Positions 12,316 to 23,000 of a DNA stretch of 27,881 bases are shown in pieces. A program made the position numbers and the translations under genes. The DNA is from Byssothecium circinans (taxonomy: Eukaryota > Ascomycota > Dothideomycetes > Pleosporales > Massarinaceae): contig ML977013.1 in the NCBI GenBank assembly GCA_010015675.1, positions 234,741 through 262,621 on the forward strand, written 5' to 3'. Within the stretch, counting starts at the first letter, position 1, and each line of letters begins with the position of its first letter. The notes beneath the pieces are model-generated. The model did not search any database. It was given only the letters and a program-made list of their open reading frames with translations, and was not told where the DNA came from.

Positions 12316-13299
12316 CTAAGGACTACTTTTAGTAAAAAAAAAAAGACTTTTTCCTTCTTTTTTAGAAAGCCTAGACTGCCTCCTTTAAAAAGGAAACAAT
12401 TTTAAAGTCTTTTAAGGCTACTAGTATATAGCCCTATAACTTTAGTATAATTTTTTAAAAGTTTATTAAATTAATACTAGAGCTATAGGATTTAAGAGAG
12501 AGCTCTACCTTAGTACTTAGTAGCAAGGATTAGCTTAAAATTAAGACCTTTGTGCGTAAAGCTGTAAGGGATAAAAGTAGTAAGAAGGTATAAAAGCTAA
12601 AGCATTCTCTCTACTATATCTTTATTTAAAACGACATACTTTACGCTAAGGTGCAAGGCCTAACAAAGGCCTTATAAGTTAAGAAGAAGTATTAGAAGAA
12701 GAGCAAGCCTTTAAACCTACAGCAACGTAAGGAGTACTATAGTAGAGTAGTTTTCTAGTTTCTAAAAAAGCTAAGAAAGGCTAGAGTATGTTTAGCTATT
12801 AAAGATTAAAAAAAAAAGGAGTAATAACTTAAGAAAGCTCGTAAGAAGGTAAAATAGGCCTTAGCTAAGCTAAGTAAGCTATAAGAGAAGGAAGAAAGAG
12901 AAAAGTTAAAGGCTAAGAAAAAGGAAGAAAAAAAAGAATCATAGCAGAGAAGGAGGCTAAGAAATAACGCAAGATTTAAGAGAAAGAAAACTCTAAAAAG
13001 GCTACATAAACTTTTTAAAAGGGAAAGAGGAAGGCCTTAAAGCCTACCGCAGCGCTAAAATAGAAGAAAAAATAACGTGTAGTAGTTGCTAAGGATAAGG
13101 AAGATAAAAGTAATAAAATAGCATGTAATCTAGCACCTATAACTATAACGCGCCGTAGCTGCAACATTAAACTTCTAGCTAAATTCTAATAGCATATCTT
13201 TTTTATAGCAATTTATATAGTAATTAAATGAATTATTAGAATATTCTAGCTATTATAGATAGCTTAGTAACGAGGTGTTATAAACTGCGTAATTTAGTT

Positions 13300-13349
13300 A
13301 AAGTACGCTATTTACTAAACTACGCTAAGTACTAAACTAACATGTTACT
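13300..13349 (-). repeat. Right terminal inverted repeat of element A
   Basis: Reverse complement of 405-454. It ends at the TA at 13349-13350. This copy keeps more CpG/TpG (acatgttac where the left copy has atatattac), so the left end has been mutated more heavily. Confidence 0.75.
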
Positions 13350-13371
13350 AGGTTAAAAGTTCTTTCTTTGC

Positions 13372-15722
13372 TAAGCAAGAATTACTAAAACGCGACCTAA
13401 CGCCTAACCAAATTAAGGCTATATATAAAGAACGTAATTGTATATAGGTGCTATATTTAGTGTAGTAGTAGATAAATACTTAGTATTTTATTTAATAGCT
13501 TCTTACCTACTTACAGGCTATAATTTGATGGGGCATGCTAAGGATAAGTTGCTTAATAAGCGTACTTAGTATTCTCCGCTATGCCTCTTTTAAAGCCTTA
13601 TAAAACTCATCCTAATACTCTTAGGTAGTTAAGTAGTTATTAAATTAAAGAAACTTAGTATATATAATCCTTTTAAGCCTCTACTAAAGGTGCTTAATAG
13701 GGTTAAGGTTAGGTAAGTAAGGTAGCTACTTATCGACCTAAATGCCGTGCCTCTTTAAGAAATCCTTTGCTAGGCCCGACGTATAAATAGGCGTGTTATC
13801 TTATATAAAGATTTCTCTTAGTTAGTAATAAGGTAATAAGCCTTCCTCTAAAGCCTCTAAATAGCTCTAGGTTATATATCCTTAGTAGGTAGCTTATAGG
13901 TCCTTTTTTATAATTACTAATTTACTTTTCTATATACTACCCCTTTAAGTAAGCTACACCTTCGCCTATACTATTTACTAAGGAGGATGGCTCTTAGTAT
14001 ACTTAGTAACTATCCTATAACTCTATCTCTTATTAGGATATTGAAAAGCTTACTTAGTATTAGCCTTAGAGCCCTTTTAAATAGAGCACTTATTAAAGAA
14101 GCGATAAGTGCGACGCTGCTAAGGGTAGTTACGATGCTCTCTACACTACTTAAGCCTTAAAATAGCTATCGCATAGTTGATTTTAGGCCTATTAACGCAT
14201 TAGTAGTTCCGTAATCTAGTCTCTCTAATCACGCGGTATATAGTAGAGCGTAAGGGGCTAGTAGTAAGAGAGTCCCATCCTATCTTACTAATAAGTATAT
14301 TGTACTTGATTTTTAGTGTCTTTCGTATAACGTAAAGCACTATCAAAGCGCGCACACCATTAAAGCGCGCAGAAATGCTTGGCAAGGAACATCAAATAGT
14401 ATTATCTTAATAACAAAGCTAAACCTTAATATTTTCTTTTAAAATTTTAAACCTCGATAGATATATATATAAACTAATAGCTATGAAATTTATATAGCTA
14501 TAGCTTATGTAATCTAGTAGTTATTAAGAAAGGAAGAAATCTTAGGTAAAACCTACCTTATACTCTAGATTAATAGCTAAACGTTAGTTATATACTATAT
14601 AACTTTTAGGACTTACTTATTACTATATTAGCTAGTAGCCATTAAGATATTATAGCGTACAGCCTAGATTTAATGCTATTATAGTAGGTAGAAGGTAGGG
14701 AGTATAAAAAGTTAGAAAACCTTCTAAATAAAGTTATATATATTAGGTATCTCTACTTTCTTCTTAGGAGGAGGATAGTATATACTAAATAAAGCTATAT
14801 ATAAAGTTTAAAGTAAATACCTCTAAAACTAAAAGATCTAGCTTAGAAAGTATAGGTTTTTAGAAAATTTAGACACTGCCTTATTATAAAGCTTATATAA
14901 CCTAATTTCTAGTAGCTAACTATTTATATAGCTTCTATATATATATATATATAAAGTATATCTATAGATAAAAAGTAAGAATATCTAGCTATTTAAAATT
15001 TATAATTATGTTTTTCTAATGTTAGGTATCTCTATCCTCTTTACGCTAGTTCTCTAATAGGTCTAGGCTGCACGCTATAATTTTAGTGCTAATAGGTGTA
15101 TTATATATATATAAACTAGCTTTAAAGTTATTATAATTTATTAAGCTAGTTTATTAGGTGTTGTAGGGTATAAAGCTTAAGCAACCCTATTATTCTTTAT
15201 ACCTATATAGCTTACTAAGATATTAGAAATCCTAGAATATTTTTTATAACCTTTTAAATCTATATTATATATAGCTGTATTTAAAATTTCAGCGTAATAG
15301 CTCTATTATTTAAATTGTTATTAAGGGTTGAATATTTGATTTTCCGCCAAGCATTTCTGCGCGGTTCGATGGTGTGCGCGCTTCGATGGTGCTTTACGTT
15401 ATAGTATTTAATTCAATTAATTTGTCTTTAAGAGAGGTGTTTTGGACGGCTAGAGTGAGGTAAATCCTTAGTAGTATAGTAGTGTGAGAATTATTAAAAG
15501 ATTTAACGTATATAGCGCGTAGTATGGCTAAACTTATTAGCTAGCTCTCTTATTATATACCTAGCTTCCTACTTAGCGATGATACGCTTACGCTCTAGGG
15601 GAGTAGTATTTAGCCTTTTATAGGTATTTCTAGAGATTTCTGTACCAAACTAACGTGGTTAAGGTATTATAGTAGTAGGTTAAAGGTGTTAACGCGTTTA
15701 CGCGTTTTAGTATTTCTTACTT
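13372..15722 (-). mobile_element. Tc1-like DNA transposon C, RIP-degraded, split by element F
   Basis: The ends share the inverted core TACTAAAACGCG (13383-13394 and, reversed, 15701-15712), with similar sequence just outside. The minus strand reads a Tc1-type transposase. An N-terminal helix-turn-helix stretch (IIRELANKFSHTTRYIR, then a SRPKHLS segment) lies at ~15420-15640. After the insertion 14328-15401 comes a second DNA-binding segment ending STIYRVIRETRLRNY (~14200-14325). The catalytic part has DNTPIYTSGLAKDFLKRHG and a LPYLPNLNPIKHL stretch matching the usual PPYSPDLNPIEH (~13690-13810). Stops are TAG/TAA at CAG/CAA/TGG positions. The frame changes by one base across the insertion, so at least one indel has occurred. 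Confidence 0.75.
14328..15401. mobile_element. 1074-bp TA-flanked inverted-repeat element F inside element C
   Basis: Inverted ends of about 70 bp (14328-14398 and 15331-15401, core agcgcgcacaccat) are flanked on each side by TA (14326-14327 and 15402-15403). The interior is AT-rich, contains (TA)n tracts (~14460, 14938-14953), and shows no coding motif. Sequences on the two sides belong to one Tc1-like transposase, so this is a later insertion, probably a non-autonomous MITE-like element. Differences between its two ends are mostly C/T and G/A. Confidence 0.7.
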
Positions 15723-17145
15723 ACTAAGGTACGTGATTTAGCAAAAAGCTTAGACACTAAAATCGCGCTTTTCTTATAATGAATATCTATACGCTTTTAA
15801 CCATTAATCTACCTACCTATAACGCTTTTACCTACTATTTAATACTACGTGATTTTAAATATGCCCTTTTACAAGGGATCTAGCATTTATAACACCCTAA
15901 GAAAGGCGCGTATCAAGGGCGTAATTAACTTCTATGACTAGAGATGATTACCGTACTATAAGACTAATGTCTTTCACTTTAATGGTATCTCACGCTAGCG
16001 TAGCTATAAGATAATCTCTTAGGATAATCTAGAGGCTGATAGGACTATTATAATAGTAAAATAAGCCCTAAGAAGCGTGGTAGGCCTCCCCTCCTCTCCT
16101 CTAAAGATATTGAGTGATGCGACTAATTTCTCTAAGACCTAGGGTAGGACGCCTGCGTCCTTTCCTAGGACTAGCTAGCTAAAGAGCTTAATTTTAACGT
16201 TACTAGTAACACGCTTAAAGAAGTAATAGGCTCTATGGATTATTATAAGTATATAGCCTATATAAAAGGCTAGGTTTCAAAGCATATAGTAAAGACGCGT
16301 CATAAATAGGCTACTAATATGCTAGCTACCTACCTAGAGGCTATTATGTAGCACTACGTACGCTTCTTAGATAAGGTCTATTAGAGTATAGGGCTAGAGG
16401 GCAAGATAAGGATAATAAGACAGCCTAGAGAGCGCTATTACGCTAACTATATTCAGCATACGCTAAATCGTAACAATAAAAAAGCGCTTAAAAAGCAACA
16501 CTTATAGGCCTCTATAGGATATAATTTCAAGTCACTAATACACTTCTATAACATACCTAGCAATAAGAATAGCAAAATAAGCCTAAAGGTATATAGAGAT
16601 AGCATCCTTAAGCCTATCATTAAGCCCTAGATTAACCGTGGAGATGACTTTATACTTAAAGAGGATAATAATTCTAGCTATAGTATAGGCTAGAAGAATA
16701 TTATACGTACTTAGAAAGAGAAAAACGGCCTTAACTACTACTTTAACTGCCCGTTATCACCTAATTTATTGCCTATTGAAAACTGCTAGCAGCCTCCAAA
16801 GCAATTCCTTAAAAGGTATCCTTATTAGGATGAGTTTAAGACTCAAGAGCTTGTACTAGAAGGGTAGGAAAATATCTCTTAGGCCTTTATTAACGAGAGA
16901 GTCAATTCTATGCCCTAGAGACTCTGAGACTGTATTAAAATAGAGGGTGAAATTACTAGTAACTAAGGGCTAAATTGCTACTACAACCTTATATAAACGC
17001 CCTGTATATAGAGATTAATACTACTGTACAGCCTCATATCTCACATCCTTCAAATCTCATCGAAAACCCTCAAAAAACCCTCGTTGTAATTAGGGCGATT
17101 TGTATGGGTGGTAGGGTACGTGCGTGGTTTTGGTGTCCAAGCTTT
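15723..17145 (+). mobile_element. Tc1-like DNA transposon D, RIP-degraded
   Basis: The plus strand from about 15885 to 16970 reads a Tc1/mariner-type DDE transposase through many TAG/TAA stops. It starts with an YNTLRKARIKGVINFYD-like stretch, followed by GRPPLLS-like sequence near 16080. The catalytic core includes RGDDFILKEDNNSS (~16639-16680), GLNYYFNCP (~16730-16755), LLPIENC (~16770-16790) and a PPKQFLKRYP stretch. The tail is FINERVNSMPQRL (~16890-16925). This D..N-PIEN arrangement is that of a fungal Tc1-like family I recognise. I could not fix its terminal repeats, so both boundaries are set by the neighbouring elements. Sequence from about 17000 to 17145 is less AT-rich and may be unrelated flank. 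Confidence 0.7.
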
Positions 17146-19252
17146 TTCGTGAATCGCGTGGCCCGCCACCACCAAACGCCCGATTCCCGTATGCAACACC
17201 AAAACTTCAACACACGATAACTCTACTATTATGGGCTCAATTGAGGCTGCGCTTGCAGCTATAGAATCGCTAGAGCCTGGAGAAAAGATTATATACGCGC
17301 AAATTGCAAAAACCTATAGCGTTGAGCCTACAACGCTCGCACGGAGACACAAAGGCGTATCAACCTCACGCGCTATCCGCGGCGAAAATCAACGCGCTCT
17401 CCCCCTACAATAAGAATAGGAGCTCCTAGGATATATTAAACGCCTTATAAGGCAAGGCCTACCACCTACCTAAGCTATGATACGAAATTTTAGCTTACAG
17501 ATCGCGAGGAGAGAGCTTGGAGTAAACTAGGTTAATCACTTTATATAGCCATATCTTAATAAGCTTATTTTAAAATAGATAACGGGGATTAACAATAGCC
17601 GCTACAAGGCTAATTTAGAGAGGAAGTATAGCCTCTACTTTGACCTCCTACGCGAAAAAATTAAGTAGTATCACGTCAAGCCGCGTTATACCTATAATAT
17701 GGATGAGAAGGGCTTTCTACTTAGTATTATAGGTCGCTTAAAGAGGATCTTTAGCAAGGCCTTATATAAGGATAAGAAGAGGAGGAGTACTATCTAAGAT
17801 AGCTCTTAAGAGTAAATAACGCTGCTAGCCTATATCTACGCTAATAGATCTTACCTTAAGCCCGCTCTTATCTATTAGTTAACCTTAGGATTAATATAGG
17901 ACTCCTAGCTACAGGCCTTTAATTATAAGACTTATTAAATTTAAATCTCTTTATTACCCTCTAGCTAGACGAACAATGATATCAGCCTCGTGTAGCTTAA
18001 ACAGATGTTTAATTGCGGTATAAAAGCAAAGGCTTAATCTTCCTATTAATTACTTATCCTAGATAGCTATAGATTTTACCTTATTATAGATTTTATTAAG
18101 TACTATAATTAGAATAAGATCCTCCTTACTGTGTATCCTTCTTATTTAACCTATACGCTGCAGCTGCTTAATGTAGCTATGTTTAAGCCTCTATTAATAG
18201 CTTACTTAAATAAGATCTTAGCCTTTATAGAGAGAAGCTAGGGACTTAGCTTAATAAGTAAGAGGGATTTCTTCCCCTTTTTTTACTAAGCCTAGCAGGC
18301 CTCCTTTAAGGAAATAACAATCTTAAAGACCTTTAAGGCTACAGGCTTCTTACCCTTTAATCCTAAGGTTATCTTATAGAGATTTAATACTAGCACAAGC
18401 TCCTTAAGTAATAGCGAGTCTTTAGCCTTAAGTACCTTAAACTAGAGGAAGACTAAAGGCCTACTGCGTTAGATAATTAAGGATTAAAGTAATAAATGAG
18501 CTTAAAAGCTAAGCTAAGCCTTCTACTAAATCTTAACTTAAAAGACCCTCCTTAAGTATAATGTCAAGGGCCTACGCGAGGCTCTAATTAACAAGAGAAC
18601 GCGTAGGAAGTAAGGCAAGCCTCTCCTACTTAAGGAGCCTAAGGAATATTAAGGTAGAGTTATATTCTAGTCTCTAAGGAAAGTAAAGGAGGCACGTAAT
18701 CAACAGCAGCTTAAAGAGCGCAAGGAGGAGTAGCTGCAACACTAAAAAGCTAAGACAAACAGGCATCGTAAGGAGCTAAGGTAGGCTAAGGTAAGAGAGA
18801 AGGAGATAAGGCGTCAGGCAAGGGCTGCAGCTAGGCTGGTGAGGGAGAAGGAGAAGGCTAAGAAGGCTGCTAAGCAAGCCTCACGACAGGCAGCTCGCAA
18901 GACTGCTAAACGACTTAAACAAGCTCTTAAAACTTCCTAAAAGGGTAAGAAGCGCAGCCTCAAGGCTCCTGCCAAAGCTACTTTAAAAAAGAGAGCTGTT
19001 GTGAGGCCTGCAGGTGGTGGAGAGCCTTAAGGTGCTGTTGCAGGCGCAGCAGCTATTCAGTTACGACGCGGCCGAGCAATTAATACTCCACAGCGATATT
19101 TGTAGCGCAATATATTATTTAACACCTATACATCTCTCCACTAAAAAAAGATCGCGATAATAGCTATTGTGTGAGGCTCTACAGCTTCAAGTTGTAGGGC
19201 TGTTTTGGTGTTCGGATCGGGCGTTTGGTTGTGGCGGGCGTTTGGTGGTGAA
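17146..19252 (+). mobile_element. Fot1/pogo-like DNA transposon B, partly RIP-degraded
   Basis: The inverted ends share blocks such as ccaccaaacgcccg and caccaaaac (17146-17205 and, reversed, 19201-19252). The left end looks altered at its outer edge. The transposase starts at ATG 17231 with an open N-terminal helix-turn-helix (GEKIIYAQIAKTYSVEPTTL) to 17413. After a stop it continues with a CENP-B-type DNA-binding stretch, RYTYNMDEKGFL (~17685-17722), LLILDSYRFYLI (~18055-18095), LLNVAMFKPL (~18165-18195), and a long Lys/Arg/Ala-rich C-terminal tail (~18700-19010). It aligns with element A but has different ends, so it is a different subfamily. Its two ends are much less mutated than its middle. 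It abuts the broken MFS gene. Confidence 0.8.
17231..17413 (+). pseudogene. Transposase N-terminal fragment of element B
   Basis: A 60-codon open stretch starting at an ATG 25 bp inside the left inverted repeat. It encodes the psq/pogo-type helix-turn-helix that such transposases use to bind their own ends: an acidic start MGSIEAALAAIESLEPG, then the helix-turn-helix with SVEPTTLARRHKG. The next codon is TAA where relatives have Gln, and the reading continues after it. It is the best-preserved coding stretch of the element but cannot make a transposase. Confidence 0.7.
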
Positions 19253-19261
19253 CCTCGGTAG

Positions 19262-19665
19262 CGGAAAGAACTTTTGACCACTCGCTGTACCCAAATCAGT
19301 GGACTCTTCCTGATTGTTGGATCAATTGCTTCATTTGTGGCATTTCATCCAGCTCTCCTTGTGTCTGGTCAGATTCTCTATGGTTTGGGTTCGGCATTCA
19401 CTGTAATGGGGCGAAGTTTCGTCACTGCGCTGGTGGAGCAAGAGCATACGGGCACGTTGTACGGCGCAATTGCAGTCGTCACATATCGTGGAATAATGGC
19501 CGGTGGACCTTTTTGCTTGCCCAGGCATTTACATTGGGATTGCACATTGGAGGAATATGGATTGGACTGCCTTATCTAGTAGCAGCTGGGCTATTTACTT
19601 TTTCTTTGCTGGCTGTATCCATTGCTAAACCTATTGCTGCAGAAACCGTGGATGTCAATAGCTAG
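19262..19665 (+). pseudogene. Truncated, frameshifted MFS transporter (C-terminal part)
   Basis: Two overlapping frames together encode the last membrane helices of a major facilitator superfamily permease. The first frame runs from about 19262 and includes hydrophobic stretches GLFLIVGSIASFVAF and LLVSGQILYGLGSAFTVMG, then GTLYGAIAVVTYRGIMAGGP. Near the T-run at 19510-19514 the frame must change; the second frame continues with LAQAFTLGLHIGGIWIGL and LVAAGLFTFSLLAVSIAK and stops at TAG 19663. The upstream two thirds are missing: transposon B ends 10 bp before the fragment, and no MFS sequence is found on its other side. Secondary-metabolite and siderophore clusters often carry such exporters, so it may once have served the neighbouring peptide cluster. 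That link is inference. Confidence 0.75.
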
Positions 19666-19747
19666 AAGATCGATTATCCGGGTGATCCAAGTACAAACAT
19701 ATCACCTCTAAACTTCATATGTATCCGCTTTGGCCAGGCACTCATGC

Positions 19748-20494
19748 TCACAATCTTTCCATACCCGGCATTCCCACGTCCTCGATCTTTCCCGACATAG
19801 CCACCCACACCTCAACCAACTTCTGTGGTTCAGCGCCTTCCTTCAAAGCCAAGTGCCGACAGTGTCTCACATGCTTCGTCCTGTCGAACTTCCTCTCCAT
19901 TACGGCCCCAGTATCCCTCATCCGCACATACTTCTCCCAATACCACAGACAATGAGCAACATGCCAATCCCTTCTCGCCCAAAACCCTATCTGGCTCTCA
20001 CCTAGCAATCCGATTTCTTCGATGCTGAGAGGAATGGTGCCGTTTGCATCAGCGTAGTAGGGCCACTCGCCATTCGGTCCTGGGCCGGAGCGCTCGAATT
20101 CCGTGGTGAGTGCATCGTCGCGGCAGTATGCGGGTAGCCATGCTGCGGCCATGGAGTCGTATTTGCAATTGTTCGCGCGGGCTTGTGTGATGGTTGTGCC
20201 GCAGGAGCAGAGATTGTAGTCCGCGGGAAATGTCGAAGGGCGATAGACGTCGATTCGTGAGCTGATGCGGTGTGATATCTGAGAGATCATAGATATAAAG
20301 CCCCATACTGCGAGAAGAATAATTAAGACGCAGGCTGTGTTTGCCATGAGGCGGTTTCGCCTTGATCGAGGCGTGTGTGCAAGAGGTGCCTTTGCAGTGG
20401 AGGAGAAATCCTCAAGGTCTTCGGCATCGGCGTCTGAGGAATGTGAAGAGCTTTTACTCCCGTAATCGAGGAATGACATCTTGGAGAGGTCCAT
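19748..20494 (-). CDS. UstYa-like (DUF3328) protein, divergent subfamily, 248 aa
   Basis: Single-exon gene for a putative membrane-anchored oxidase/cyclase of the UstYa family, proteins that modify ribosomal peptides such as ustiloxin in the secretory pathway. A charged, Ser-rich N-terminus (1-50) precedes one membrane helix (~52-70). The lumenal part has a Cys region (C96, C98, C110, C124) with NC-KYD and a WLP-AYC motif (119-124), a GEWPYY stretch (~142-147), and both family motifs: HVAHC (178-182) and HVRHC (208-212). It lacks the P-AR-AI-Y region of classical UstYa and closely resembles the gene at 24990-25757, its likely paralogue. The ATG at residue 6 is an alternative start. The neighbouring MFS fragment is convergent (82 bp between stops). 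The family's HxxHC pair is established; the substrate here is inferred from context. Confidence 0.85.
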   Translation of the reverse strand: MDLSKMSFLDYGSKSSSHSSDADAEDLEDFSSTAKAPLAHTPRSRRNRLMANTACVLIILLAVWGFISMISQISHRISSRIDVYRPSTFPADYNLCSCGTTITQARANNCKYDSMAAAWLPAYCRDDALTTEFERSGPGPNGEWPYYADANGTIPLSIEEIGLLGESQIGFWARRDWHVAHCLWYWEKYVRMRDTGAVMERKFDRTKHVRHCRHLALKEGAEPQKLVEVWVAMSGKIEDVGMPGMERL

Positions 20495-21554
20495 GTTGGT
20501 ATGAGTGTGTTGTGAAGTTGGAAGTGATGTTTGGAATTATCAGGCAGTGACTACGGCTCAGGAATCTGGGGTTTCCATAGACCCTGAAAGCGTCACTCCC
20601 AGGCCCAACGGCAATGGTCTGCGTATTCGCGCTTTAGGATGGTAGCTAAGGCAGCATCGTTCGATATCATCAACAGGAAAAGAGATGTTGTCATTATAGG
20701 AAGGTAGTTTCCTGTATAGGTCACAGTGGCTAATGCATGGCCAGCTGTGATATCAGTGGTTCATCCAATGGATTGATCTCTATTTAGTGATTACTGGAGC
20801 TCAGTCTGTGTAACAGTCTCGTATAATTTCCAATTCCGTTATAGGTTGCTTGTCAAACGGTCAGCCAGCCCCACCAACCCACTTGCCCAAAAGGTAGGTC
20901 TTCGTATCAGTAAAAGTCCAGAAGTATTCCTACCGAGATGATGCATATTGTAGTCAGATGACCGCGTGGATATCATTGACTGGCAGGAATGCGTATGACC
21001 GAAAATCGGGCAATGCCTCTTTGGTACCTCTAGACTAAAGCTGAAGCTCCTATCCCCGCGGAACAATCCTTTGCCGCCTAAGGTCCTGACTGCAGTTGCT
21101 AGGGTTATCATAAACCCTAACTAGTATGTACTTCGAGACACCCCTGCATGCTGACGTCGCATGACATTACATAGAATCTAGATTTGCGGCGGGCTGAGGG
21201 GCTGACAAGGTCTAGCCGAGGCACATGTAGGGGCATTGACGATGATCACTGCGCGGATATCTTGGTAATTTAATAATCAACTGCACGGAATTCTCTAAAC
21301 GCAGAGGTTTGTCTTTACACGTGAGAAATATGATCTATGCGCTTACAGATTTTTGGGTCGCTGGTTCATGTTCAGTGGAAGTCGCTTAAGGAAGACCCTT
21401 ATTGCGGAACTGAAAGTTGCATTGCTTGTTTTATATGAATCTACCACTGTTTACACTATTTCCTTTGGCTTTTTTTCGTGGTCACCTTTGATCGGATGGT
21501 CATCAACTGCAATTCCAATGTTATCGCCTTTACCATCACTTCCAAATATATTCC
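20495..21554. other. Intergenic region upstream of the left UstYa-like gene
   Basis: About 1.06 kb of ordinary GC content with no convincing gene. It contains the promoter of the minus-strand gene ending at 19748 and the 3' region of the gene at 21555-22544. Short open frames here (for example 20839-21111 minus and 21353-21592 plus) have no recognisable motifs and look like chance. A bZIP-like element tgacgtcgc lies near 21153. Confidence 0.6.
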
Positions 21555-22544
21555 CTACTCAAAGGTTAGAGTGGGAACTCTATGAGAGATGATGGTCTTG
21601 AACGTACCAAAAACAGGATGCTCAATGATTCCAGGTGTAAATATGTCGAAAGAATGCTTGGTGGCCCACTTCTCCAAGCGGTTCCAATCAGTGCATTGGT
21701 GCTTCCCCTTATCAACGGCAAGTGGCGAGCGCTGCTTCTGCCCCCAGTAGAATGGAATGAGCGTCGTGTCTGCATTGCACTGAACGTATTGTCTTAGATA
21801 GTCGATGCAGTGTTCTTTGAACATCTGTTAGTAGATCCATTAATTGCAAAATGCGAACCTACTTACCCGTGTGGAAAAGCAGTCTATCCTCTCCACCATC
21901 ATCCAGGTCTGGGTAGTATGAGTCCCGATGTACGAAGTGATGAAGCCTTTTCAAGCAATGCAGAGAGTGGTACACCGCGAGTGTTCCGTAGTAACCGGAT
22001 CCATCTGTGAGCTCTATCAAACTTTTATCGTTGGCGAAGGGTCCGAATGAGTCTTTGGGTAAGAATAGATTTTGATGCTGCATGACACTCTTCCACGCTG
22101 TCGAGACTTCCGGGGATGGCTTTCCATTGAAGTGGCCGGTGTGCTCCGCATTGAGGGTTCCATTTGGGAGATACACGGGCGTAAGATCCAGTCGCTTTCC
22201 TACGTAATGAATTGCCTCACGAGCTGGAGCTAATGCTAACTTAGTATGAGCCACGAGGAAGAGCTCGCGTTGAGTAAAGAATACTCACATGGATAGATTG
22301 GCTGAAAGTGACCATACTGATACCCTAACCAGTGCGTGTATCCAAGACATACGATCGCATTCAAAATGAATAGCGAACAGTTCCACAAGATGGAACGTTC
22401 ATATCGCCCATAGAAAGACGAAGACGAAGTTCGTTCTTGATAGCCAAGCAACTGCTCTTTCTCAAGGAGAGTGTCAAGTGACGATTGATTAGCCTCATCA
22501 TCATTGAGCGAGGCGTACCTCCCCTTCTCGGTTTCTGGAGCCAT
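21555..22544 (-). CDS. Classical UstYa-family (DUF3328) protein, 3 exons, 290 aa
   Basis: Putative peptide-modifying oxidase/cyclase. Exons on the minus strand are 22544-22289, 22223-21867 and 21814-21555. Intron 1 (65 bp) has GTGAGT...CTCCAG with an ACTAA branch-like site. Intron 2 (52 bp) has GTAAGT...CAAAG with TACTAAC. These junctions keep the frame and rebuild typical family segments: one membrane helix (~52-70), IYPSREAIHYV at the first junction, LTDGSGYYGTLAVYHSLHC with the first HxxHC (171-175), and HTEHC (203-207) formed across the second junction, followed by IDYLRQYVQCNADTTL. The C-terminal part has a D/N-W stretch typical of the family. MAPETEKG is chosen as the start; an in-frame ATG at 22652 exists, but the added 36 residues look like UTR. 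It shares a divergent promoter with the repeat precursor. Confidence 0.9.
21815..21866 (-). other. Intron 2 of the classical UstYa gene
   Basis: A 52-nt intron, donor GTAAGT, acceptor TTCAAAG, with a consensus TACTAAC 5' of the acceptor. The nearer AG (in TAACAG) would put the downstream codons out of frame; the chosen one creates the second HxxHC motif. Confidence 0.75.
22224..22288 (-). other. Intron 1 of the classical UstYa gene
   Basis: A 65-nt intron, donor GTGAGT, acceptor CTCCAG, with ACTAAG about 17 nt before the acceptor. Removing it joins a T to CT and restores the conserved P-x-REAI region in frame. Confidence 0.8.
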
Positions 22545-22930
22545 CGTGTTGTCGGAGCCAAAGGAGAACGTGGAGAAAAAACGAGACGATTGGGAATGAG
22601 GGAAAAACAGGGAGACTGTACAGAGGGGAAGACATTGAGCGGCAACAATCAATGATCCTTTCCACTATTGGAAGGTCGTTGCAATCTTGGAATCAATGTA
22701 ACGTGATCACAAAAGCCGTTCCAGACCCATCTCTAGAAGGAAGGGACAGCTTGAGACAGCTGCGTGTGGATGGTCATGCTCATCGAAGTGCAGGTTGCAT
22801 CGATGACTAGGCCTACTGCAGTGGTGTTTGTGAACAGGGGTTGATAGTATCTAAATGCGCCATACATGTGATGAGCTGTAGTCTTTGCAGTATCAATCTG
22901 AAATAGGAAAATGGCGTGAAAGATGAGCGA

Positions 22931-22942
22931 CTCGGTGCCGAG
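22931..22942. promoter_or_regulatory. CGG/CCG palindrome, candidate zinc-cluster factor site
   Basis: CTCGGTGCCGAG has perfect 5-bp arms around TG. Inverted CGG half sites are the usual targets of fungal Zn2Cys6 factors. It lies between the divergent UstYa and precursor genes. Confidence 0.35.
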
Positions 22943-22994
22943 GAAGAAGTGATGAAGGATCGAGACCTAGACCAGTACCTTCATACGCTGGAGG

Positions 22995-23000
22995 TATAAG
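22995..23000 (+). promoter_or_regulatory. TATA-like box of the precursor gene
   Basis: TATAAG about 110 bp before the precursor ATG, followed by a C/T-rich stretch (~23007-23100) typical of highly expressed fungal promoters and leaders. Confidence 0.45.

Larger units (their letters stand above)
404..13350 (+). mobile_element. Fot1/pogo-like DNA transposon A, RIP-degraded, split by nested elements
   Basis: The ends are inverted copies of each other: about 405-454 matches the reverse complement of about 13300-13349 (shared core gtttagtacttagcgtag), each next to a TA as expected for Tc1/mariner-superfamily targets. The transposase is read on the plus strand through many RIP-type stops. The left part (~500-1510) has the pogo-type RYNIDKKGF (967-1000) and LLILDSYRF (~1330-1375) stretches. 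The right part resumes at 12316 and ends in a Lys/Arg-rich tail (~12700-13100). The two parts align with consecutive parts of element B (18220-18300), so 1511-12315 is inserted DNA. Without the insertions the element would be about 2.1 kb, normal for this family. It is dead. Family assignment is from remembered motifs. Confidence 0.8.

Noticed and set aside
14200..14385. Minus-strand 61-codon open frame starting in the inverted repeat
   Set aside because: Its first part comes from the end of element F and only its last part from the Tc1 transposase; it starts at TTG and is a chance fusion.
16975..17220. 81-codon plus-strand open frame
   Set aside because: It bridges the tail of element D and the left inverted repeat of element B and shows no domain.
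20839..21111. 90-codon minus-strand open frame between the UstYa genes
   Set aside because: No motif, poor fit to neighbours and no intron-exon support; more likely promoter DNA.
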